Of a stretch of DNA of 5,397 nucleotides, positions 1 to 5,284 are shown in pieces. The first letter of the stretch is position 1, and every line of letters begins with the position of its first letter. The translations under genes and the position numbers were made by a program. The DNA is taken from contig JADDQX010000178.1 in NCBI GenBank assembly GCA_016781115.1, positions 1 through 5,397 of the forward strand, in the 5' to 3' direction. This stretch comes from Actinomycetota bacterium (lineage in GTDB: Bacteria > Actinomycetota > CADDZG01 > WHSQ01). The notes beneath the pieces are model-generated. The model saw only the letters and a program-made list of their open reading frames with translations, did no database searches and had not been told where the DNA came from.

Positions 1-364
1 CTCCGCGGATGTCGTGTTCGTGCGTCACGAGGTCCGCCAGCGTCAATCCGGCCATGGCAGGGTGCATCACCGCCAGGGCCTCCTCGACCTTCGGTGATAG
101 CCGGTTCCACTCCTGGATCAGTTCGTCGAGAGATCGCTGCCGGCGGGCATCGACCTGGGCCTGCGTCCACCCTGGTTGCCCTACGTCCGCGAGGTTCCCC
201 GACACCATGTCGGCGGCGAGTCCTGTGACGTGCGAGACCAGGTCGCGCACGCTCCAAGCCGGTGTTGCCGGAGCCACACGTTCCAGCGCGTCCTCACCGA
301 GCTCGGAGACGAATCGGGCGACGCGCTCTCGGGTGAGCGCGTACTGCTCCGCGGCTCCGCTCAT
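1..364 (-). CDS. Maleylpyruvate isomerase N-terminal (MDMPI/DinB-like) family protein, partial
   Basis: The first 121 residues are present; the gene runs off the left edge, so its C-terminus is missing. The start is the ATG at 364-362, overlapping the stop of the upstream zinc-ribbon gene as ATGA, which argues for coupled translation. The sequence has the four-helix DinB-like pattern of mycothiol-dependent maleylpyruvate isomerase relatives: the WSVRDLVSHVTG segment (W37, H45) near the end of helix 1, and DLVTHEHDIRG at residues 111-121. H45 and H115 (with D111 four residues before it) are plausible metal ligands in the positions the family uses. Most members of this family have unknown substrates; some act as mycothiol-dependent transferases or isomerases in the cytosol, so a specific reaction should not be assigned. 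It is the last visible gene of the minus-strand operon. The family call is fairly sure; the substrate is unknown. Confidence 0.8.
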   Translation of the reverse strand, partial: MSGAAEQYALTRERVARFVSELGEDALERVAPATPAWSVRDLVSHVTGLAADMVSGNLADVGQPGWTQAQVDARRQRSLDELIQEWNRLSPKVEEALAVMHPAMAGLTLADLVTHEHDIRG

Positions 365-669
365 TCGTCCGCGGCCCCCTCGTCGGAACCCTCCTCTGCG
401 GGCGTCTCGTCCGGCAGCTCGTTCCCTTCGTCGTCGATCTGACTACCGTGGAGGAACTCGTTTCCGGCCTCGGTGTCCTCGTGGTCCTCGTCCTTGTACT
501 CGTAGCCGCAGTTGATACAGGTGGCTCGGACGTCGTCGACGGGAACACCGCATTCGGGGCACTTCTTGTCCTGCGCGAGCGTGTCATCGGGACGCCTGTC
601 CTCGCCGTCGCCTCCTGCGTGCTCTTGTTCGTCGTCGCGGGCTCGATCATCTTCGTCTTCGGCCGCCAT
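361..669 (-). CDS. Acidic zinc-ribbon protein (hypothetical)
   Basis: A 102-residue protein. A longer reading frame exists back to 729, but the ATG at 669-667 is preferred. It has a strong GGGAGG site (681-676) six bases upstream, and its A is the last base of the flavin reductase stop codon (TGATG). Residues 37-54 carry CPEC-X10-CINC, a CX2C-X10-CX2C zinc ribbon. The ribbon is flanked by two long, probably disordered arms rich in Asp and Glu (residues 4-34 and 57-102). No catalytic domain is visible. The ribbon resembles small rubredoxin-like or zinc-ribbon domains found in nucleic-acid-binding and electron-transfer accessory proteins. Sitting directly after a flavin reductase-like gene it might serve as a partner or scaffold, but that is inference. 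Function unknown. Confidence 0.8.
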   Translation of the reverse strand: MAAEDEDDRARDDEQEHAGGDGEDRRPDDTLAQDKKCPECGVPVDDVRATCINCGYEYKDEDHEDTEAGNEFLHGSQIDDEGNELPDETPAEEGSDEGAADE

Positions 670-1316
670 CACCCACCTCCCTCGTGTTCGGTTGAACCGG
701 ATCCGCGTTGCAGCTTCAGCTCTTCCCATCGGGGTCGTTTCAGGTCGAACAGTGATTGGGCTGTGTCGCTGTAGGTCGAGCCGCCGAGGCGGCCGATCGG
801 CGACAGCAACGCCGGGTCGACCCGTCCGTCTCTCATAGTGCTTTCGTCGATGACGACCGACAGGACCTGTCCGAAGACCATGCTGCCGTTCCCGAGCTGG
901 AGGATCTGTTCAACCCGACATTCCAGCGCGGCCTTTGCGGCCGCGACCCGCGGCGGCTTAACCGTCTTCGACGGAGCCGCATCGAGTCCCGCCCACGAGA
1001 ACTCATCTTCGTCCGGGGGGAAGTTGGCTGCGGTGAGGTTCATCGGCTCGACGAGGTCCCGGCTCACGATGTTGATCACGAACTCGCCCATGCTGCGCGC
1101 GTTCACGAGCGAGTCCTTCGTCCCCGTGGAGGTGAAGTGGACGATCAGCGGGTCGCTGGAGATCGCGTTGAAGTAGCTGTGCGGAGCGAGATTCCGGATG
1201 CCGGTGGGAGAGAGAGTAGACACCCACGCGATCGGACGCGGCACGACCAGTGCAGTCAAGAAGTGATACGCCTCTTTGGCAGGGAGCTGGGATGGATCGA
1301 TCTCCTTGAAACCCAC
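669..1316 (-). CDS. Flavin reductase-like, FMN-binding domain protein
   Basis: A 215-residue protein of the flavin reductase-like (DIM6/NTAB, split-barrel FMN-binding) family. The hallmark PRPIAWVST segment is at residues 26-34, followed by NLAPHSYFN at 42-50. The segments around SDPLIVHFTSTG and GEFVINIV match the strand pattern that cradles FMN phosphate and ring. Family members use NAD(P)H to reduce flavin, often to feed a monooxygenase, or bind FMN for another redox task; no partner oxygenase is visible here. The start is the GTG at 1316-1314, with AGGAAGG (1330-1324) seven bases upstream. Length is normal for the family. It is the first gene of the minus-strand operon, and its TGA overlaps the next ATG by one base. 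Family confident; electron acceptor unknown. Confidence 0.88.
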   Translation of the reverse strand: MGFKEIDPSQLPAKEAYHFLTALVVPRPIAWVSTLSPTGIRNLAPHSYFNAISSDPLIVHFTSTGTKDSLVNARSMGEFVINIVSRDLVEPMNLTAANFPPDEDEFSWAGLDAAPSKTVKPPRVAAAKAALECRVEQILQLGNGSMVFGQVLSVVIDESTMRDGRVDPALLSPIGRLGGSTYSDTAQSLFDLKRPRWEELKLQRGSGSTEHEGGG

Positions 1317-1350
1317 GGCTCACCCTTCCTGCGCGACGGATGGTCCTCTT

Positions 1351-1356
1351 TATATA
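1351..1356. promoter_or_regulatory. AT-rich TATATA box between divergent transcripts
   Basis: TATATA stands out in a GC-rich divergent gap and could be the -10 box of the minus-strand flavin reductase operon. That would place transcription start near 1344, about 28 bases before the GTG. The hexamer is self-complementary, so it could face either way. No good -35 hexamer lies at the right distance on either strand (CAGCCG on the minus side), so this is only a candidate. Confidence 0.3.
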
Positions 1357-1400
1357 GGGGGAGAGTCATGAGGCGGCTGGGGCGGGCCCATCTCGCTGGC

Positions 1401-1406
1401 TATGCT
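1401..1406 (+). promoter_or_regulatory. Candidate -10 box for a leaderless galE transcript
   Basis: TATGCT fits the actinobacterial TANNNT -10 pattern and ends seven bases before the galE ATG. That predicts transcription start at or next to the A of the start codon. No ribosome-binding site precedes the ATG, which agrees with leaderless translation. No clear -35 element is seen, which is common for actinobacterial promoters. Confidence 0.4.
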
Positions 1407-1412
1407 GAAGCG

Positions 1413-2438
1413 ATGTCGAAGATCCTGGTCACCGGAGGCGCTGGCTACATCGGTAGCCATACGTGCGTCGAGCTTCTGGAGCACGGCCACGACGTCGTGG
1501 TGGTCGACAGCCTCGATAACAGTTCCGAGGAAGCGCTTGCGCGCGTTCAGGAGCTGACGGGGAGGGAGCTGACTTTCCATCAGGTCGATCTTGTCGAGGG
1601 CGAGAAGCTAGACGTGATATTCGAAGCCCATAGCTTCGACGCGGTGATTCACTTCGCCGGTCTCAAGGCGGTTGGGGAGTCGACCGAGATACCACTTCGC
1701 TACTACCAGAACAATCTGATCGGAACGCTCAACCTGTTGGATCGCATGGCGCGGCATGGGGTGACCGACCTCGTCTTCTCCTCCAGCGCGACCGTCTACG
1801 GCGAACCCGAAAGCGTCCCGATCACCGAACGCGCTCGTCTCGGTGCCACGAACCCGTACGGTCGCACCAAGCTCTTCATCGAAGAGATCTGCAGAGACGT
1901 AGCGGCCGCTCCCGGCCACAGCTGGAGGATCATCCTGCTCCGCTACTTCAACCCGGTCGGCGCCCATCCCAGCGGGCGCATAGGCGAGGACCCGACGGGG
2001 ATCCCGAACAATCTGATGCCTTTCATCATGCAGGTGGCGGTGGGGCGTCGGGATCAACTGAAGGTGTTTGGCAGCGACTATCCGACGGCCGACGGAACCG
2101 GCGTGCGCGACTACATCCATGTAGTGGATCTAGCGCAGGGTCACCTCGCTGCACTGGAGGCTCTCCACAAGATAGATGGATGTGTGGCGGTCAATCTCGG
2201 CACAGGTCGCGGTTACTCCGTTCTGGAGATGGTCCGCGCCGCCGAGAACGCGACGGGGAAGAAGATCCCATACGAGATCGTGGGTCGCAGACCCGGCGAT
2301 GCCGCGGTGGTCTACGCGGATCCGTCACAGGCGCTCGACGTCTTGGGTTGGAAGGCGACTCGTGGCCTCGATGAGATCTGCGCCGACGGTTGGCGCTGGC
2401 AGAGCAGCAACCCGCACGGTTACGCCTCGCCCCGGTAG
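1413..2438 (+). CDS. galE: UDP-glucose 4-epimerase
   Basis: A complete 341-residue GalE, close to the 338 of the E. coli enzyme. It interconverts UDP-glucose and UDP-galactose with tightly bound NAD+ in the cytosol, for the Leloir pathway and for glycan precursors. The Rossmann motif GGAGYIGSH is at residues 8-16 and D32 closes strand 2 to bind the adenosine ribose. HFAGLKAVGES is at 80-90 and SSSATVYG at 123-130 carries the catalytic Ser. Y149 and K153 form the YxxxK pair. LRYFNPVGAHPSG, PNNLMPF and the C-terminal WQSSNPHGY are all as expected. The residue matching the E. coli gate Tyr299 is Val300 here, which may widen substrate range. The frame stays open far upstream, but conservation begins at this ATG. 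There is no SD sequence. It is divergent from the flavin reductase operon and has no obvious operon partner. Confidence 0.97.
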   Translation: MSKILVTGGAGYIGSHTCVELLEHGHDVVVVDSLDNSSEEALARVQELTGRELTFHQVDLVEGEKLDVIFEAHSFDAVIHFAGLKAVGESTEIPLRYYQNNLIGTLNLLDRMARHGVTDLVFSSSATVYGEPESVPITERARLGATNPYGRTKLFIEEICRDVAAAPGHSWRIILLRYFNPVGAHPSGRIGEDPTGIPNNLMPFIMQVAVGRRDQLKVFGSDYPTADGTGVRDYIHVVDLAQGHLAALEALHKIDGCVAVNLGTGRGYSVLEMVRAAENATGKKIPYEIVGRRPGDAAVVYADPSQALDVLGWKATRGLDEICADGWRWQSSNPHGYASPR

Positions 2439-2449
2439 GCGCGCCTGTA

Positions 2450-2475
2450 GTTTTGGCGTTTCGTCAGCGGGGTAA
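2450..2475 (+). promoter_or_regulatory. Candidate SigB/SigF-type promoter for the STAS operon
   Basis: GTTTTG (2450-2455), a 14-base spacer and GGGTAA (2470-2475) fit the actinobacterial stress/sporulation sigma consensus of roughly GTTT-N14-16-GGGTA. Transcription would start near 2482, giving a leader of about 90 bases before the STAS start codon. The site lies ahead of an anti-sigma-factor antagonist gene, and such genes are often controlled by the sigma factor they regulate. An inverted repeat GCGTTT (2456-2461) / AAACGC (2475-2480) overlaps the -10 and could be an operator or chance. Confidence 0.45.
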
Positions 2476-2572
2476 AACGCATAGCGGTTGAGCGTTCAGC
2501 CGAGCCCACGAGTCTCTCGGTGCCGGCAGGTCAACCTGGGCTCCCGGGACTCTCTCGACAAGGAGCTTGGGT

Positions 2573-3025
2573 ATGAGCGACGACTTCTCGCTTTCGATCC
2601 GAAACCTCTCCGACCACAGCGTCATCGAATGCCGCGGCGCGCTCGATCTTCTCCCTGCGGAGAAAGTGCGAGAGGGCGTGGAGTCCGTGATTCGCGCAGG
2701 TGCAGGCAGGCTCGTCCTCGACTGCACCGGCGTGTCTCTCCTTACCTCCGCGGGTATCACGGCGCTCGTAGACACCGCGATCCGGTGCAGGGAGGTGGGC
2801 ACCGAGCTGGACCTCCGCCTCAGCAGCCACGTACGCAGGATCCTGGATCTCGTAGGGCTGTGGTGGCTCGGAGTCATCGATGACGGGATCGCGGTGCATG
2901 AGTCGCTCCAGCGGGCGCTCCGCAGCTATGCCGACCAGAGCTTCGCCGACACGATCAATGGTTCTGACATCATGGAGAAGTTCTCACGACCGGATGCGGA
3001 GCGGGATGTGGAACGCGACGGTTGA
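2573..3025 (+). CDS. STAS-domain anti-sigma-factor antagonist
   Basis: A 150-residue cytosolic protein; the STAS fold covers about residues 5-110. RGALDLLPAEKVRE (21-34) matches the GELD helix region of SpoIIAA/RsbV-type proteins. LVLDCTGVSLLTSAGITALVD (47-67) is the core, with S59 in TSAGI at the place of the phosphorylated Ser58 of B. subtilis SpoIIAA; the usual preceding Asp is Thr here. VRRILDLVGL (87-96) is the usual late helix. In the family, the unphosphorylated protein binds an anti-sigma kinase and frees the sigma factor. The 37-residue tail after the fold is polar and charged, with no recognised motif. The ATG at 2573 is chosen because AAGGAG (2560-2565) lies seven bases before it; a TTG at 2567 is too close. 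It is the first gene of a five-gene plus-strand operon. No cognate kinase or sigma gene is in view. Confidence 0.88.
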   Translation: MSDDFSLSIRNLSDHSVIECRGALDLLPAEKVREGVESVIRAGAGRLVLDCTGVSLLTSAGITALVDTAIRCREVGTELDLRLSSHVRRILDLVGLWWLGVIDDGIAVHESLQRALRSYADQSFADTINGSDIMEKFSRPDAERDVERDG

Positions 3026-3073
3026 ATCCGTCAAGATCGCATGCGCCTCACCGTGGCGAAAAGGAGTGACTTC

Positions 3074-3211
3074 GTGTCTGATTCACATGACGAGCGGGTA
3101 GAACCGGGGCAACAAGAAGAACCCGCGGGTGACCAGGACGAGAGGGATAAGGACGAGGTCCAGGAGCAATCGGAAGAGTCTTTCCCGGCGAGTGACCCCC
3201 CTTCTTTTTAG
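3074..3211 (+). CDS. Small acidic protein with C-terminal SFPASDPPSF motif
   Basis: A 45-residue protein starting at a GTG, with a textbook AAGGAG (3061-3066) seven bases upstream. The first 34 residues are highly charged (Asp, Glu, Gln, Arg) and probably disordered. The last residues, EESFPASDPPSF, match a motif I recognise from many short bacterial proteins of unknown function, usually ending in SFPASDPP plus an aromatic residue. It begins 48 bases after the STAS stop and ends 28 bases before the next start, so it is probably co-transcribed. The conserved tail, strong ribosome site and position make it a real gene despite its size. Function unknown; a stress-related role is inferred only from neighbours. 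Confidence 0.78.
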   Translation: MSDSHDERVEPGQQEEPAGDQDERDKDEVQEQSEESFPASDPPSF

Positions 3212-3239
3212 CTTGTGACGACGGAAATGAGGAACAGAC

Positions 3240-3539
3240 ATGGATGACGCAAGATCACGCGCCCAGCGCGAGCTGGAAGAAGAAGCCGAGCATCTGACGG
3301 GGGGGCCGGGCGTCGTTGCCTCCAAGACCCAGGCGCGCGGCAGCATCGCCGGCGTCGTCGTTGGCGCGGTGGCCGGAGCCCTCATCGGCTTGATCGTCGG
3401 GGTCTTGTTCTTCGAGGGGGCCCTTGGGATCACGGTCTCCGTCATCTCGTTTGCTACTGGAGGTGCAACATTCGGTGGCCTCGCTGGTGGTTCGTTCGCT
3501 CCGCGGAAGAAGTTGGAGGGATCCGAGGCGGACAACTGA
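3240..3539 (+). CDS. Small glycine-zipper membrane protein
   Basis: A 99-residue protein starting at ATG with GAGGA (3229-3233) six bases upstream. Residues 4-18 form a charged amphipathic helix (RAQRELEEEAEHL). Two hydrophobic spans follow, about 34-58 and 61-86. In the first, glycines stand exactly every fourth residue (G34, G38, G42, G46, G50, G54), a glycine zipper; the second repeats the spacing at G75, G79 and G83. The basic APRKK at 87-91 ends the second span and suggests both termini face the cytoplasm. Glycine-zipper helices pack closely and often form oligomers or tight hairpins in the membrane. I do not recognise a named family. It lies between the 45-residue and 41-residue genes in the STAS-led operon. 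Confidence 0.8.
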   Translation: MDDARSRAQRELEEEAEHLTGGPGVVASKTQARGSIAGVVVGAVAGALIGLIVGVLFFEGALGITVSVISFATGGATFGGLAGGSFAPRKKLEGSEADN

Positions 3540-3564
3540 TCCGGCCGGTCGGGGGGAGCTGACG

Positions 3565-3690
3565 ATGAGGTTCGGGAACATGGAGGTGCGCCCTCTGGGG
3601 GGCGGTGCCGGGTGCCTCATGATGATGATCCTCTTCTCGGTGCTCGCCTCCGTTGTAGGTACGGTGCTGCTGAATCTGCTGTTCGATTGA
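3565..3690 (+). CDS. 41-residue single-span membrane protein
   Basis: A 41-residue protein whose ATG follows GGAG (3555-3558) by six bases, 25 bases after the previous stop. It has a short polar head (MRFGNMEVRP), a glycine hinge LGGGAG at 11-16, then one hydrophobic span at about 17-40 ending in LLNLLFD. Short actinobacterial proteins with a Gly-rich head and an LLNLL-type end are known to me as hypothetical membrane proteins, but no function is established. C17 after GAG resembles a lipobox only loosely, and there is no charged n-region plus h-region before it, so a lipoprotein is unlikely. Its TGA overlaps the likely TTG start of the next gene. Confidence 0.72.
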   Translation: MRFGNMEVRPLGGGAGCLMMMILFSVLASVVGTVLLNLLFD

Positions 3691-4433
3691 GTCCCTCAGG
3701 TCTCGATCGCCTGACGACGGCCCAGGTGGACGTCGAGAACTTCACCTTGATCACGCACGCCGTCCCGGTGGAGCGCCTGCGACGCGTGGTGCCGGAGCGG
3801 TTCACGCTGGAGACGTTCGAGTCGACGGCGGGGCAGGAGATGGGCTTCATCTCCGTCAGCAGCTTCTGCAATCGCCAGATCCACTGGTCCGCCGCGCGTT
3901 ACCCCGCGCATGACTTCGACCAAAGCACTTTCAGAACCTATGTGACGCATCGGGGGCGAAGGGGCGCTTACTTCTTCGGCACCTACGTCAGCACGCGACT
4001 TTCGTTCATCGCCCAGATCATGGTCGCCGCGAACACTCACCTGGCAGAGTTCGAGGTCAGTATCGACAAGGACGAGGACGGATATACGCGCTACGAGTCG
4101 GGGGCGGTGGCATCTCACGGAGAACTCCACTTCGAGATCGAGGCGCGAGATGTCCCCGAGGCACAGCATCCGTTCGCCACGGGTGTCGAACACTCCGAGT
4201 TCATCACGTATCGCCTGCATGGGTTCTCTCGGTCGCCGTTCGGTGGCGTGAGCTACGGTCCGATCGAGCACCGCCACATGGATCCATGGGCAGGTCGACT
4301 GCTCCAGGGCAGGTTCGACATGTGGGAGGAGATGGGCCTTCTGCCCCGCGACGAATGGGACTCTCCGTTCTCGGTCCTGGTGGAGCCCTCGGTCCGCTTC
4401 ACGCTGCACCCACCGCGCCCAGCGGGCCCTTAG
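3687..4433 (+). CDS. DUF2071 (YqjF-like) family protein
   Basis: A 248-residue protein if read from the TTG at 3687-3689, which overlaps the preceding stop as TTGA. An in-frame ATG at 3612 exists but would overlap the 41-residue gene for most of its length, and conservation seems to begin only around residue 16. Family-like features are the opening VENFTLITHAVPVERLRRVVP (17-36), the F-T-L-E-T-F strand, the FRTYVTHRGRRGAYFFGTYV block (82-101) with its RTYV core, and a C-terminal SVLVEPSVRF strand. DUF2071 proteins are related in fold to acetoacetate decarboxylase, but most have no known activity. I see no basis for assigning a decarboxylase lysine. It closes the STAS-led operon. The start is the uncertain part; no good SD precedes the TTG, so it probably depends on coupling. 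Confidence 0.75.
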   Translation: MSPSGLDRLTTAQVDVENFTLITHAVPVERLRRVVPERFTLETFESTAGQEMGFISVSSFCNRQIHWSAARYPAHDFDQSTFRTYVTHRGRRGAYFFGTYVSTRLSFIAQIMVAANTHLAEFEVSIDKDEDGYTRYESGAVASHGELHFEIEARDVPEAQHPFATGVEHSEFITYRLHGFSRSPFGGVSYGPIEHRHMDPWAGRLLQGRFDMWEEMGLLPRDEWDSPFSVLVEPSVRFTLHPPRPAGP

Positions 4434-4517
4434 GAGGCTCCAGTGGCCGGTTCCTGCGACTGGGAGTACAGCCGCTGTTGACGCGAGAAGGAAATGAAGC
4501 GCTCCCCGAACGGGCGC
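4434..4517. other. Gap between convergent genes with a weak hairpin
   Basis: This 84-base gap separates the DUF2071 gene from the convergent minus-strand gene. GCGC at 4499-4502 can pair with GCGC at 4514-4517, with CC/GG pairs inside and a CCGAAC loop. The hairpin sits just after the minus-strand stop and is followed on that strand by a mixed T-rich stretch rather than a clean T-run. It may end the minus-strand transcript; nothing convincing is seen for the plus strand. Confidence 0.25.
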
Positions 4518-4988
4518 CTAATGGCTGGTGCGGCCTGGGCTCGACGTTTCCGCCTGGATGAATCGGTCGGTTACGAAACCTGTCGTGAACGAGTAGATCG
4601 CCTTGTGGGCGACGTCGATGATCTGTTCCTTCGCCGGCCAGGTCGGAGGGGGTGCGCCTACGCCGGTCGCGTTCTCAAACGTCTGATCGGTGGCAAGCCG
4701 CACAACACTGTGTACGGCTGATGCCCCGGGGCCACGTAGGCCGCTTGCCGACCAGATGCCTCGCAGGGCCCCCAGCGCGATCCCGGTCCCCCAGTGCATC
4801 GCGTGATTCATAACCGGAGGTTGTGCTGACTCGACCGGCCTGCGCTTGAGAATCGCTATGAGGGTTCGCCCGGGCACATATGAGTTGGGCCGCTTTGTGA
4901 CCGACTGCTCGATTTTCTCTGCAGCGGTCATCGCAGCAACGCCGACCAGGCCCGCCATCGCGCCCTTCGCCGCCGCCCGTCCCAACAT
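4518..4988 (-). CDS. Conserved hypothetical membrane-associated protein
   Basis: A 156-residue protein from the ATG at 4988-4986. A small-residue hydrophobic stretch (about 9-23, KGAMAGLVGVAAMTAAEK) could be one membrane helix. A second Gly/Ala-rich segment (63-78, AMHWGTGIALGALRG) and a third near 123-139 are weaker candidates. Distinctive blocks are RPNSYVPGRTL (33-43), MNHAMHWGTG (60-69), the RLATDQTFENATGVGAPP block (97-114) and the HKAIYSFTTGFVTDR block (128-142). I recognise this pattern from uncharacterised actinobacterial proteins; it loosely recalls the YagU/DUF1440 type, but I cannot confirm that. No catalytic site can be named, although the conserved histidines (H62, H65, H93, H128) are suggestive. 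It is a single gene convergent with the STAS-led operon. Only a weak AGGT-like ribosome site precedes the ATG. Confidence 0.75.
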   Translation of the reverse strand: MLGRAAAKGAMAGLVGVAAMTAAEKIEQSVTKRPNSYVPGRTLIAILKRRPVESAQPPVMNHAMHWGTGIALGALRGIWSASGLRGPGASAVHSVVRLATDQTFENATGVGAPPPTWPAKEQIIDVAHKAIYSFTTGFVTDRFIQAETSSPGRTSH

Positions 4989-4997
4989 GGCTCTGAC

Positions 4998-5023
4998 CTA
5001 CCCGCGCAGTCTTCGTCTGAACC
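4998..5023 (-). promoter_or_regulatory. Weak SigB/SigF-like promoter candidate
   Basis: On the minus strand, GGTT (5023-5020), 16 bases, and GGGTAG (5003-4998) fit GNNT-N14-16-GGGTA except for the last base. Transcription would start about 3-5 bases before the ATG at 4988, giving an almost leaderless message, in keeping with the poor ribosome site. The match is partial and could be chance. Confidence 0.25.
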
Positions 5024-5036
5024 CTCGCTAGCTGTA

Positions 5037-5085
5037 CGAGGAGACTCCCCGAAGGACATACAGCCTCTGAGTGTCGGTCTCCTCG
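5037..5085. repeat. Interrupted inverted repeat
   Basis: CGAGGAGAC (5037-5045) pairs perfectly with GTCTCCTCG (5077-5085), extended inward by one T-G pair. GACA (5055-5058) and TGTC (5072-5075) can form an inner stem, leaving an 8-base bulge on the left arm and a 13-base loop. There is no T-run on either side, so it is not a standard terminator. It lies in the likely upstream region of the minus-strand gene. Confidence 0.45.
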
Positions 5086-5284
5086 ACCCGTTGCACCAGA
5101 GCTGCGTGCCGAGTTGCTTCACGCTAGCGAGCTCCTACTCGGCGATCCTCGCCGTCTCTTTCTTATCCACGAAAGCACTACACACGGAATGGCAAGGGAA
5201 TGGCAGATCGCGGGAGCCGTCGCGGATGTAATTGGCGAACGTGCAGGTCAGGTGGTGGGTGGTGTCAGTCAGGAGATGACGAGG

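Larger units (their letters stand above)
4989..5284. other. Non-coding or remnant region upstream of the minus-strand gene
   Basis: Nearly 300 bases with no gene I can support. It holds the upstream region of the minus-strand gene, an interrupted inverted repeat (5037-5085), a small 9-bp direct repeat GGAATGGCA (5186-5194 and 5197-5205), and a short minus-strand reading frame ending at 5135 that may be a gene remnant. No tRNA-like cloverleaf is evident. Confidence 0.5.

Noticed and set aside
670..729. 20-residue N-terminal extension of the zinc-ribbon protein
   Set aside because: It overlaps the flavin reductase coding end, is of different composition, and the ATG at 669 has a strong ribosome site.
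756..1412. Long plus-strand open frame continuing upstream of galE
   Set aside because: It is antisense to the flavin reductase gene and shows no GalE similarity; conservation begins at the ATG at 1413.
1608..2120. Minus-strand 170-codon frame within galE
   Set aside because: Antisense shadow of a certain gene, with no recognisable domain or ribosome site.
2423..2454. CGCCT/AGGCG hairpin followed by TTTT at the end of galE
   Set aside because: Only five base pairs, overlapping the stop codon, with the T-run ten bases away and part of the putative promoter; too weak to call a terminator.
2527..2538. CAGGT-CA-ACCTG palindrome in the STAS leader
   Set aside because: A single 5-2-5 palindrome is common by chance, and no second copy was seen.
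2569..2574. GGGTAT resembling a perfect SigB/SigF -10 box
   Set aside because: It overlaps the STAS start codon, so transcription from it would lose the start; there is no -35 at the right spacing.
3076..3101. GTCT-N16-GGGTAG within the 45-residue gene
   Set aside because: It lies in well-supported coding sequence and the -35 match is minimal; probably chance.
3612..3686. Upstream ATG start for the DUF2071 gene
   Set aside because: It would overlap most of the 41-residue gene, lies far from the conserved start and lacks a ribosome site.
3696..4409. Minus-strand 237-codon frame opposite DUF2071
   Set aside because: Antisense shadow; Arg/His-rich composition typical of reversed GC-rich coding DNA.
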